Shown here in pieces: positions 25,472-33,761 of a DNA stretch of 64,000 nucleotides. The translations under genes were made by a program, and so were the position numbers. Source of the stretch: Halobacillus litoralis. Lineage in GTDB: Bacteria; Bacillota; Bacilli; Bacillales; Halobacillaceae. The stretch spans positions 620,001 to 684,000 of the forward strand of contig NZ_WMEW01000001.1 in the NCBI RefSeq assembly GCF_009856355.1, read 5' to 3'. Position 1 is the stretch's first letter, and each line of letters begins with the position of its first letter. The notes under the pieces are model-generated. The model was given only the letters and a program-made list of their open reading frames with translations. It did no database searches and had not been told where the DNA came from.

Positions 25472-27154
25472 TCAATGGGGAGCAGGCTTTTCTACTTTTT
25501 TCAGTAGCCATAAACGTACACTGAGCTCCAGCAAAAATAAATCGTCCGCATCCAACAGGGACAGCCCTGTCAGCTGCTCAATATTTCTAAGCCGGTGAAG
25601 CAGCGACTGCCGGTGCAGGTTGAGCGCTCTCGATGTCTGACTGACATTACTGTTGTATTTATTATAGACCATAAAGGTGTGAAGAAGCTCCGCCTGCCTC
25701 TTTTGATCATAGTCAATAAGAGGCTGCAGGGTGTCCTGGACGATCTCTTCAATTTCTCTTTTATGTGACAAAGCCATCAGAAGCCTGTTCATTCGTGTCT
25801 CCTTGAAGAATGTCCGGCCGCCTGCTTCATTCTGCTGCCCGCCCATCTGCAGAGCCGTCTGTGCTTCTTCGCAGCTCTTATGGAAGACTTGGCAGCCGTC
25901 TTTATGACACGAAATCCCCCATTGGATTGTGACACCGGCCAGCAATTCGAACAAACGCCTTTCGACAAGGTCCAGAAATTGGTTCGCCGCTTCCTCACTG
26001 CCTTCTTTATCGGCTTCCAAAAAGATAATGACTCTTTCTTCATCAAAGGTCGTCATCACCTGCCGTCCAACCATATGGCCGGCATAGGCGGCCTCTTTTT
26101 GGATGTAATAGTTGCGGCTCTGCAGAGAAGACGAAGGGGGAAGCTGTCCATCGTTTCCTTCAGAGCGGCTTATCGGCTGATGGAACAGCACCTCTCCGAC
26201 AAAACAGACATAAGGCTTCTCCAAGTCATACCCGAGAAGACCGGCTTTCGCCAGCAGCTGCTTGTCTATACGCTGCTCCCGTTTAGCCAGATCCAAAATA
26301 AAGTTATCTTTCAGGCGGATTTCTGTCATTTCAATCGCATTTTCCTTCACAAAATAAAGGGCACAGGCCGTCAGCGTGTGCTCAAGGATCGTCATCATCT
26401 CTACTGTTACCTCTTCATCCTCCTCAGGCTGGAACAATAAATACCCCTGTTTTTTATAGTTGGATAAAATCGTGAGCTGATAACAGCGTTCCTCACCAAT
26501 CTGATAAGTTTCTATAAAATGGGTGAGCGGGTGCTCCAAATCAAAAGGATCCTCGATTAAGGCGACATCCACGTCCCTTCGTCCGTTCAATGCTTCAATC
26601 AAGGATGAATCAAAATGCTGGTTGGCCCGGATATGCTTCAAATGGTCGCTGATAGCATTGGGAAGTCCGGTGTGTTGATAAAGGATCGTTGTAATTTCCT
26701 GGAGTCCCTTTCCATTCAGGACACAGTTGATCAACTCCTGACGGATCCCTTCCACATGCCTGTGAGCCTTCTGCTTCTCTTCATTGAGCAGCTGGAGCAC
26801 GCCTTGGAGAATGTCTGCAAACCGTACTTCCCAGGGGATCTCCACCAGCACGAGCTCATGTTGTTCAGCAAGTGTAATGATACGGTCAGGGATTTTAAAC
26901 AGATGACGGCCTGTGGCAAAAGCGAGGATAGAAGCATCAGACCGGATGACATCCTCCACGTAGGTCTCCAGGACCGTTATATCCTCCCCGCACCCTACGC
27001 CCGTACTGAGAACAAATTCATTGTTTCTCACAAAATTTTCAACAGGGGTCTCTATGACTGAGATCCACTCCACATCGCGCTCATACAAGGGTGTCTGCAC
27101 TTTCGCACTCTTCAACACCGGCAGCTCCAACACCTCTTCAACAGGTACACCCAT
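25472..27154 (-). CDS. PucR family transcriptional regulator
   Basis: About 560 residues. N-terminal PucR domain (first ~125 residues, with F-V-L-S-T-G and V-E-I-P-W-E-V-R-F), middle GGDEF-like/ligand region, C-terminal PucR helix-turn-helix with the family sequence N-S-N-V-S-Q-T-S-R-A-L-N-L-H-R-Q-S-L-L-H-R-L (near 510-531). PucR proteins regulate purine, GABA and other nitrogen catabolic genes in response to small molecules. It lies 16 bases after eutB and is probably cotranscribed with it, which suggests that it controls ectoine use (inference). Start ATG 27154 follows AAGGGGGAG. Confidence 0.88.
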   Translation of the reverse strand: MGVPVEEVLELPVLKSAKVQTPLYERDVEWISVIETPVENFVRNNEFVLSTGVGCGEDITVLETYVEDVIRSDASILAFATGRHLFKIPDRIITLAEQHELVLVEIPWEVRFADILQGVLQLLNEEKQKAHRHVEGIRQELINCVLNGKGLQEITTILYQHTGLPNAISDHLKHIRANQHFDSSLIEALNGRRDVDVALIEDPFDLEHPLTHFIETYQIGEERCYQLTILSNYKKQGYLLFQPEEDEEVTVEMMTILEHTLTACALYFVKENAIEMTEIRLKDNFILDLAKREQRIDKQLLAKAGLLGYDLEKPYVCFVGEVLFHQPISRSEGNDGQLPPSSSLQSRNYYIQKEAAYAGHMVGRQVMTTFDEERVIIFLEADKEGSEEAANQFLDLVERRLFELLAGVTIQWGISCHKDGCQVFHKSCEEAQTALQMGGQQNEAGGRTFFKETRMNRLLMALSHKREIEEIVQDTLQPLIDYDQKRQAELLHTFMVYNKYNSNVSQTSRALNLHRQSLLHRLRNIEQLTGLSLLDADDLFLLELSVRLWLLKKVEKPAPH

Positions 27155-27170
27155 CCCCACTCCCCCTTTT

Positions 27171-28130
27171 TCAGCTGTCCATCCACGTCTTAACCGTATG
27201 TGTATCTACATTGTTTCCCGTGATGATAAGGACAACAGGCCCTTCAGGAATCGGTTGATCCAGCAGATAGCCCGCTCCAACCGCTGCTGCCCCTTCTACA
27301 ACCATTTTATGATGATCAAGGAGGCTGTATAAACCTTCTTTAATGCGCTCCTCAGGTAAAAGAACTCCTTTATCCATCAGGGAACGGGTCATAGAAAACG
27401 TATAGCGGTTATCCTCTCCAATTCCCCCAAGCAGACTGTCGGCCAGCGTATCTTCTTCCTCCAGCGTGACGACAGCCCCTTTTTTCAGACTCGTCTGCAT
27501 GACGGCGCTCCGTTCCATAGTCACCCCTGTGATCGAAATCGCCGGGTCCGCCTTTTTCAGGACTAAACCAATACCGGACAAAAGCCCGCCTCCTGACAGG
27601 GGGATAACCACTTCCCTGACATTTGGAAGCTGCTCCATCAATTCAAGTCCAATGGTTCCCTGCCCGGCAATAACCGCTGGGTCATCAAAGGGTTCGACGA
27701 CCGTCATTCCTTTTTCTGCCTCCAGTTCTCTGCACCGCACAGCAGCCTCATCCTGACTGACACCTGTCTGTTCAACAGCCGCCCCCAGACGCTTCAGCCG
27801 CCCAAGCTTTGCTTCTGGAACACGATGGGATAAGCAGACCGTACAGGGGATGCCCATCCGTCCGGCTACATACGCGGTGGCAATGCCGTGATTGCCCGTA
27901 GAAAACGTTGTAACGCCCCGCTGTTTTTCTTCGTCTGTTAGAGATAGCAGCTTGTTGGCCGCCCCGCGTATTTTGAAAGACCCTGTGGGGTGGGACTGTT
28001 CCAATTTCAAATACACCGGCTGGGCGGCATGACCCGAGAGAAACTCCGAATAAACCAGCGGTGTCGGTTTTACGATGCTTTCCATACGTTTCCTTGCTAT
28101 CCAAACATCCCGTAAATTCAGCGCTTCCAA
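27171..28130 (-). CDS. eutB: Hydroxyectoine utilisation dehydratase, EutB-like
   Basis: Fold-type II PLP enzyme of the threonine dehydratase family, 319 residues, without the C-terminal ACT domain. PLP lysine in T-G-S-F-K-I-R-G, and S-G-G-G-L-L for the phosphate. The stretch V-I-A-G-Q-G-T-I-G-L-E-L then E-Q-L-P, and the later A-D-S-L-x-G-G-I-G-x-D-N-R block, match EutB of hydroxyectoine clusters as I know them, more than catabolic threonine deaminase. Probable role: dehydration/deamination of the hydroxylated diaminobutyrate from 5-hydroxyectoine. TTG 28130 has GGGAGGGG upstream. Ordinary threonine/serine dehydratase is the alternative. Confidence 0.75.
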   Translation of the reverse strand: MEALNLRDVWIARKRMESIVKPTPLVYSEFLSGHAAQPVYLKLEQSHPTGSFKIRGAANKLLSLTDEEKQRGVTTFSTGNHGIATAYVAGRMGIPCTVCLSHRVPEAKLGRLKRLGAAVEQTGVSQDEAAVRCRELEAEKGMTVVEPFDDPAVIAGQGTIGLELMEQLPNVREVVIPLSGGGLLSGIGLVLKKADPAISITGVTMERSAVMQTSLKKGAVVTLEEEDTLADSLLGGIGEDNRYTFSMTRSLMDKGVLLPEERIKEGLYSLLDHHKMVVEGAAAVGAGYLLDQPIPEGPVVLIITGNNVDTHTVKTWMDS

Positions 28131-28244
28131 AGAACCCCTCCCTGCCAATAAATGAAAAATTCTGATTATTATCCATTATAGGGGATGAACAGATGTCCAG
28201 AAAAGGGGCCTGAGGTGGAATCTTATAGAATTCCTCCACAAAGA

Positions 28245-28268
28245 AGCTCTCCTGTAAAAGGAGAGCCT
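28245..28268 (-). terminator. Hairpin after ku
   Basis: GCTCTCCT (28246-28253) pairs with AGGAGAGC (28259-28266) eight bases beyond the ku stop codon, followed on the minus strand by TTCTTT. Confidence 0.65.
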
Positions 28269-28275
28269 TATAAAA

Positions 28276-29119
28276 TCAGGACGACTTTTTCTTCCCGGAT
28301 GTCGTCGTTTTTGTCCGTGTGGTTTTAGTCTTCCGCTTTTTCGTCGTTCCTTTAGTTTTTTCAAGGGATTTCTCAAGCGCATCCATAAGGTTTGTAACAT
28401 TATCCGCTGCAGGCTTGTCCTTCGCTGTTGTAACCTCTTCATTGTTTTTCTTCGCTTCAATGAGTTCCATCAGGGCTGTGCGGTAGTCATCTTTATATTT
28501 TCCTGCATCAAATTCGCTCGTCAGCTGATCGATCAGTGTAACGGCTGTACTCAATTCCTTTTTACTCAAATCGGATTCTTCCGGGACATTGGGGACATCC
28601 TGGACACTGCGCACTTCATCCGGATAATGGATCGTTTCCATCACCAGTGTATTCTCATACACCCTTAATACAGCCAGCTGCTCCTTCGATCGTATGATGA
28701 TTTTGGCAATTCCGATTTTCCCTGTATCCCCGAGCGCCTGGCGCAGAAGGCTGTAGGCTTTGGACCCGCCTTCGCTGGGAGAGATGTAATAGCTGCGTTC
28801 AAAATAAATCGGATCGATCTCCTCCAGCTTCACAAAGTCCAGGATTTCAACCGCTTTATCTGCCTGTTCCTTCTTCAGCTGCTCCAAATCCTCCTTGTCC
28901 AATACGACAAACTTATTTTTGGCACTCATAGGCCTTTACAATTTCGTCATTTTCGATGTCACGGTCACAGACAGGGCAGCGTTTTTCATATTCCACAGGG
29001 GAATGACATTCTTCATGCAGCTGTCTCAGCTTAATATCTTTATTCTCTGTTGCTGCGTGCAGCTTCACAGGAATATTGACCAGTCCGAAGCTGATTGTTC
29101 CTTTCCACATCGTGTGCAT
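28276..29119 (-). pseudogene. ku: Ku DNA end-binding protein, interrupted by a frameshift
   Basis: Ku binds double-strand DNA ends and recruits LigD in non-homologous end joining. The first 68 codons (29119-28913) encode M-W-K-G-T-I-S-F-G-L-V-N-I-P-V-K and the C-P-V-C region, then stop at TAA. The rest (from about 28917, next frame) encodes F-V-V-L-x-K-E-D-L-E and the whole remaining core plus a Lys/Thr-rich tail. Adding one A to the five-A run at about 28916-28920 would restore a 281-residue Ku, a normal length. So this is a one-base homopolymer frameshift: a sequencing error, a real mutation or slippage. AAAGGAG precedes the ATG. A mobile element ends only about 15 bases farther upstream. 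Confidence 0.85.
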
Positions 29120-29141
29120 GCTTGATGCTCCTTTTTTCTTT

Positions 29142-29374
29142 GGCTCTGTTAAAGTCTGTTGTTGATATTTTAAACGATTACTAAATCGTCTCCGTCGAAT
29201 CAGGGGTCTGGTCCATTATTTACTCAGGGCATGGGATGGCAGGGAAAACCGTCCGCTTTCCGCAGGGAACGATGAGCCTCCTCGAACTCCAAGGCCGCCT
29301 CATACAAATCCCATGACAGAAAGGGGTGATAGGAGATCACATGTTCAATAACAACACCAAGCTGTAACAGAGCC
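29142..29374. mobile_element. Non-autonomous inverted-repeat element, short copy
   Basis: 233 bases with terminal inverted repeats GGCTCTGTTA/TAACAGAGCC (10 of 10), flanked by an 8-base direct repeat TTTTCTTT (29134-29141 and 29375-29382). Both ends and several inner blocks match the element at 45331-45729 in opposite orientation; this copy lacks about 165 inner bases. It has no credible transposase; a 75-codon open frame is non-coding looking. It lies in the gap between the divergent ku and ligD genes, so it makes up most of the 332 bases without a gene here. Confidence 0.75.
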
Positions 29375-29451
29375 TTTTCTTTAGCTTTTACGTTCTGAAT
29401 GAAAATATGTTCCGGGCTGCAGGGACAACCTAAGGAAAAAGGAGGAACCAT

Positions 29452-31212
29452 ATGAAACGTCCGATGCTGCTTACCTCATCCGATGAACTGCCTGAAGATG
29501 GCGAGTGGATCTTTGAACCGAAGTACGACGGCTTCCGGGCGTTCCTGGAATTTTCTCCAGAAGGCATCCGTCTGATCAGCCGGAACGGTAAGGATTTAAC
29601 AGAGAAGTTCCCCGAAATATGCAGCGCCGTTCCTCCTCCCGGGACAGCCCCCTTTACGTTGGATGGGGAAATCGTCATTTTGAATACAGCCTTTCAAGCC
29701 AATTTCAAACTTCTGCAGAAGCGGGGGCGCCTGAAAAATCCAGAGAGCATTCAAAACGCAGCGAAGGAGCGTCCCGCTTTGTTCATGGCTTTTGATTTCG
29801 TGCTCAAAAGAACTCCTTTAGAAAAAAGGAAACAACGGTTAACCGAACTGCTCGACAAATGGCAGCACGCGGGAGTCCAAGAAATCGGGACTTATCAACA
29901 TGTGGATAAACTGAGGGATCTTATACATCTCCACCTTGGAGAAGGGATCATCGCGAAACGGTGCGCCAGTCCCTATCGATCCGGGGAACGTACGCAGCAC
30001 TGGCTGAAGTGGAAACTGTGGAAAACTGCTTCGGTATTTCTCACACACCTTGACCCTTCGAATGGATATGTGGATACAGGTGTGTATAACGGGGAACAAG
30101 TTGTCGCAGCTGGACGCTTCAAACATGGTCTTTCCAATGATAAAGCAGCCACATTACGACAATTTTTTAAGGAGAAGGGAAAAAAGGAAAAAGGTTTGTG
30201 GACACTGCCCCCCAGCGTATGTGCTGATATCCACTGCTTAGGAACGGAAAACGGAGAGTTCAGGGAACCAGCGTTTCACCAATTCCGCTTCGATCAAACA
30301 CCAGATGAATGCACAGAACAGAAGATGACTTGGGATGTAAGTTTGTTTCCAGACCATTTCGAGCCGACAAACCTTGAAAAAGAGCTGTTTCCCGGCAGCA
30401 CCAAGCGGGATTATCTCGTGTACATCCGTCATATGGCTCCCTATATGCTGCCTTACATGAAAGAAAAGAAGTTGACCATCATCCGCTTTCCTGATGGAAT
30501 CCACAACGATTCCTTCTTCCAGAAACACCGGCCGGATTACGCTCCGGAATCTCTGAAGCTTTGGATGGAGAAAGGGGAGCCATTTATGTTGTGTGAAGAG
30601 CTTCATGGCCTGCTCTGGCTTGCAAATCAGGGAGCCATAGAATTCCATCTTCCTTTTGAGAAAGCGGGAGCCGTTCATCCGGATGAAATCGTTCTTGACT
30701 TGGACCCACCGGAGAAAGAAGCCTTCCCCCTATGCATAACAGCCGCTCAACTCTGCCGGAAATGGCTGGATGAACTCGGCGTCATCAGTTTTGTTAAGCT
30801 CTCCGGAAGCAAAGGGATGCAGCTGCATATCCCTTTACAGGAAGGGGATCTCAGCTATGAGGAAACACGGGTCATCACCGAAACCTTAGGCCGGCTTCTT
30901 GTGGAGACAAAACCAGACCTGTTTACAGTGGAGCGGTTAAAAAGAAAGCGGGGCAGCCGCCTTTATATCGACTCTGTCCAACACGGGAAGAACAAAACCA
31001 TCATCGCCCCCTACTCCCTGAGGGCCAAGGATAACGGTCCGGTTGCTGCCCCCCTGTACTGGGAAGAAATCGATGAGCATTTGAATCCTCGCTCATTTAC
31101 TTTGGATAATATGCTGGAAAGGCTGCAAGTAAGAGGAGATCCATTCCAAAGCTACGAAAAAGCCAGAACGCTCCAGCCCATCGATCAAATCAAAAAATTC
31201 CTCGACCATTAA
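29452..31212 (+). CDS. ligD: ATP-dependent DNA ligase LigD (ligase-polymerase)
   Basis: NHEJ ligase of the Bacillus YkoU type, 586 residues. N-terminal ligase domain with the adenylated lysine in E-P-K-Y-D-G (Lys24), then L-D-G-E-I-V (motif III) and G-I-I-A-K-R (motif IV), K-W-K (motif V). C-terminal primase-like polymerase domain (from about residue 315) with R-D-Y-L-V-Y, L-D-L-D-P-P (catalytic Asp pair near 415), K-L-S-G-S-K-G and Y-I-D-S. No nuclease domain. AAAAGGAGG precedes the ATG. It pairs functionally with the divergent ku gene, which is frameshifted here. Confidence 0.95.
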   Translation: MKRPMLLTSSDELPEDGEWIFEPKYDGFRAFLEFSPEGIRLISRNGKDLTEKFPEICSAVPPPGTAPFTLDGEIVILNTAFQANFKLLQKRGRLKNPESIQNAAKERPALFMAFDFVLKRTPLEKRKQRLTELLDKWQHAGVQEIGTYQHVDKLRDLIHLHLGEGIIAKRCASPYRSGERTQHWLKWKLWKTASVFLTHLDPSNGYVDTGVYNGEQVVAAGRFKHGLSNDKAATLRQFFKEKGKKEKGLWTLPPSVCADIHCLGTENGEFREPAFHQFRFDQTPDECTEQKMTWDVSLFPDHFEPTNLEKELFPGSTKRDYLVYIRHMAPYMLPYMKEKKLTIIRFPDGIHNDSFFQKHRPDYAPESLKLWMEKGEPFMLCEELHGLLWLANQGAIEFHLPFEKAGAVHPDEIVLDLDPPEKEAFPLCITAAQLCRKWLDELGVISFVKLSGSKGMQLHIPLQEGDLSYEETRVITETLGRLLVETKPDLFTVERLKRKRGSRLYIDSVQHGKNKTIIAPYSLRAKDNGPVAAPLYWEEIDEHLNPRSFTLDNMLERLQVRGDPFQSYEKARTLQPIDQIKKFLDH

Positions 31213-31263
31213 TGTCGGATATTGCCCGGGAAATGAAGATAAACCATAGGGTATTTTGTTACA

Positions 31264-31370
31264 AACCCGTCTCCTGATGAAATATTCACAATGAGGCGGG
31301 TCTTTCCTTGCTGGTCCATGTTATGTAGAGGCTTTGGAGAAACAGGAGGTTCCCACGTTTCTCCAAAGCC
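31264..31370. terminator. Two hairpins between ligD and the MATE gene
   Basis: ACCCGTCTC (about 31266-31274) pairs with GAGGCGGGT (31294-31302; one G-U) followed by CTTTCC, a plausible ligD terminator. A second perfect 14-bp stem pairs 31330-31343 with 31357-31370 and has no T-run. Confidence 0.5.
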
Positions 31371-31403
31371 AGTGAACCGGTATGGGCGGACCAAAATGCC
31401 TGC

Positions 31404-32732
31404 TTACGCCTTTAAAACTTGTTTACGGGTGAAGACAGCGAGTAGAACAGCTACAAGCATTTCGGCAATGGGAAGCGACAACCATACACCCGCAGCTCCT
31501 AACCAATCAGGCAGCAGCCACAACAGCGGAAGGATGAATACAAAGCTCCGCAGGACGATAATCGTCGTTGAAGGGCGGATCTGTCCTACCGACTGGAAAT
31601 AAGTCATATAAACAAAGTTAAAGCCAAGGAACAGGTAGCCGGTAAAAAACAGCCGGATGCCGTTCACTGCCAGCTCTTTTACTTCTGCGGACTCCACGCC
31701 GAACAAGGAAACGAGCGGCTTGGCAGCTAAAACTCCAAGGATAATCAAAATGAGGCCGAGACCTGCAGCTGTCCGTTCCCCCATTTTCACCGAGTCCTTG
31801 ATTTTATCCCTGCTTCCTGCACCATGGTAGTAACTGATCATTGGCTGAAGAGCCGACTCAATGCCGAAGAAGGATAAAAACATAAAGCCGTGCAGGTAAT
31901 TTACTACGGAGAAGGCGGCGACACCTTCCGTTCCAAGTAATGCCCCTATGGCTATATTGTATCCCGCCACAAATACGAGAGTCCCCGCTTCCGCAAGAAA
32001 ACTAGGAAACCCGATGGTCATAATCTCCCTAAGGAGTTTCCATGACCATAGAAAAACCGGCTTGCGTAAATGAGTGTTTTTCTTGAAAAAGTGAAGGAAG
32101 AGCACCAGCAATCCTGCAACACTTGCCAGTACTGTCGCTAATGCCGCCCCAAATACCCCTTTTTCCAACAGGAAGATCATATAGTAGTTCAGTCCAATGT
32201 TCACTATGGCAGTCACTCCCAGCGCCACCATAGACAGGGTAGGACTGCCATCGTTCCGGACAAAGATGCTGAGGAGCTGCTGAAGGGCAATCAACCAGCC
32301 CAGCAGAAATAAAACGGTCAAGTAATCGACGGTAGGAGCAAACGTATCCGCATTAGCTCCCAGCATATAGGCGATCGGCTCAATAAAGAGGTATCCAAGC
32401 GTCCCGATCACAGCCAGGATAACGAGAGAAGATGCGGTGGAAAGCGAAAAGACATTCCTCGCTTTGTCAGGCTCTTCGCGGCCGATATGCATGGAATAGA
32501 TCGTCCCGCCTCCAATTCCGATCCAGAGGGAAATAGAAAAGATCAAGGAAAAGACCGGCATGGCCAGGTTGACACCAGCCAGTCCTTCTTCCCCTACACC
32601 GCGGCCGACAAATATCCCGTCGATCAGGATATTGATAGACATCAGCATCATTCCGAATAATGCCGGAAAGAAATATTGAAAGAAAACCTGTTTGACTGGT
32701 TTGGTTTTCAAAGTCTCATGGGTTTCACTCAT
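31404..32732 (-). CDS. MATE family multidrug efflux transporter
   Basis: 442-residue membrane protein with about twelve hydrophobic segments. N-terminal F-P-A-L-F-G-M-M-L-M-S-I-N-I-L-I-D-G-I-F-V-G and the G-x-G-G-x-x-x-S motif (I-G-I-G-G-G-T-I-Y-S) are typical of MATE exporters of the MepA type, which use ion gradients to expel cationic compounds. ATG 32732 has GGAGGT seven bases upstream; the earlier ATG is too close. Its promoter overlaps the end of the upstream merR-type gene and has the structure of a MerR-activated promoter, so it is probably induced by its own substrates. Confidence 0.88.
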   Translation of the reverse strand: MSETHETLKTKPVKQVFFQYFFPALFGMMLMSINILIDGIFVGRGVGEEGLAGVNLAMPVFSLIFSISLWIGIGGGTIYSMHIGREEPDKARNVFSLSTASSLVILAVIGTLGYLFIEPIAYMLGANADTFAPTVDYLTVLFLLGWLIALQQLLSIFVRNDGSPTLSMVALGVTAIVNIGLNYYMIFLLEKGVFGAALATVLASVAGLLVLFLHFFKKNTHLRKPVFLWSWKLLREIMTIGFPSFLAEAGTLVFVAGYNIAIGALLGTEGVAAFSVVNYLHGFMFLSFFGIESALQPMISYYHGAGSRDKIKDSVKMGERTAAGLGLILIILGVLAAKPLVSLFGVESAEVKELAVNGIRLFFTGYLFLGFNFVYMTYFQSVGQIRPSTTIIVLRSFVFILPLLWLLPDWLGAAGVWLSLPIAEMLVAVLLAVFTRKQVLKA

Positions 32733-32765
32733 CTTCATGACCTCCTGCATCTGTTTGCAAGAGAA

Positions 32766-32796
32766 AGTATAAACCTTAAAGTAACTTTAAGGTCAA
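32766..32796 (-). promoter_or_regulatory. MerR-type promoter with 19-base spacer
   Basis: On the minus strand TTGACC (32796-32791) and TATACT (32771-32766) are separated by 19 bases. The spacer region holds a perfect palindrome at 32773-32793 with arms of CCTTAAAGT type around one base. An overlong spacer filled by a dyad is the classic design of promoters activated by MerR-family proteins through DNA untwisting. It reads into the MATE gene. Confidence 0.85.
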
Positions 32797-33638
32797 TCCT
32801 TTTCTGTGACGGGAATTTGAATCCAGGTCACATATGCAGCGGAATCGTTGGTCACGGATTCGTCCAGAACTGCCACTTCAAGAGGGGTTCCGGATACCTG
32901 CCGCCCATCCTCCTTCAACTGCCTCATCATGACGGCATAGCTTTCCTTAATGGTTTCGTAAGGTCCACGGTGTGGATAGCAGGCATAGGTCCCTTCGGGA
33001 AGATGCGGACTTCCGGCTGTTTCCTGTTCCTTGGAAATAAATACGAACACAGCAAAGTATTTCGCCGGCCCTTCTCCATGAAGACTGTCCATATCCACCA
33101 TCGTTCCCATATCGCCGGTGAAAAAGCCGTCGTACCCTCCGCCAGCTGAGGCCAGGTCTTCCAAATCCTTAAGAAAAATCGCATCCGACTCGACAAAAAG
33201 ATCCACCGGTTGATCGTTATACAAATAGGTAATCGGTCGTTCAGGAAAATGCCGGTAAACGAACGAAGGAGATTGACGGAGATGCAGCCCTGTTTGAATG
33301 GTCTCAATTTTGCTTTGAATCATAGCCGAGACTTTCTGCAGTCTTGCCATTTCCTTTTCCGTCTCCTCTTGTTTCCGTTCCAGGAGCTCTTTCGTATTTT
33401 CAGCCGTCCGGTTTGCCAGCTGGTGCTGGATATCATCAATGGAAAATCCGTTCTTTTTCAGAAATATAATGGTATCCAATACGACAAACTGCTCGAAATT
33501 GTAATAACGGTACTGGGTTTCCGGGTCAACATATCCAGGCTGAAACAAGCCGATCCGATCGTAATACCTTAACGTAGAAGCAGAAATTTGAAACAACCGG
33601 GCCATTTCCCCGATTCGAAAACGCCGCTTCACAGGCAT
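32793..33638 (-). CDS. MerR family regulator with GyrI-like effector domain
   Basis: 281 residues: N-terminal MerR helix-turn-helix (F-R-I-G-E-M-A-R-L-F-Q-I-S, then T-L-R-Y-Y-D-R-I-G-L) to about residue 75, a coiled-coil dimerisation helix (about 80-120), and a C-terminal ~150-residue domain of the GyrI/BmrR effector-binding type (R-G-P-Y-E-T-I, I-Q-I-P-V). This is the BmrR/BltR layout for drug-responsive activators. Its last codons overlap the palindromic MATE promoter, so regulator and exporter form one unit. Confidence 0.88.
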   Translation of the reverse strand: MPVKRRFRIGEMARLFQISASTLRYYDRIGLFQPGYVDPETQYRYYNFEQFVVLDTIIFLKKNGFSIDDIQHQLANRTAENTKELLERKQEETEKEMARLQKVSAMIQSKIETIQTGLHLRQSPSFVYRHFPERPITYLYNDQPVDLFVESDAIFLKDLEDLASAGGGYDGFFTGDMGTMVDMDSLHGEGPAKYFAVFVFISKEQETAGSPHLPEGTYACYPHRGPYETIKESYAVMMRQLKEDGRQVSGTPLEVAVLDESVTNDSAAYVTWIQIPVTEKD

Positions 33639-33720
33639 CTCTCCTTCCCTTTCTTCTCTCTTCCTATGTTATATCACATCCCAGCCGTATGACACGGATA
33701 TCCGGGTCGTTGTCTCCATT

Positions 33721-33750
33721 AGAAAAGGGTGCCTTGATCAGGGGCACCCT
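33721..33750 (-). terminator. Terminator of the acyl-CoA operon
   Basis: AGGGTGCC (33726-33733) pairs with GGCACCCT (33743-33750); on the minus strand the stem is followed by TTTTCT, 12 bases after the acyl-CoA synthetase stop. Confidence 0.85.
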
Positions 33751-33761
33751 CTACCTTTCTA

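Noticed and set aside
29224..29451. 75-codon minus-strand open frame in the ku-ligD gap
   Set aside because: It lies mostly inside the inverted-repeat element, has no ribosome binding site and matches no family.
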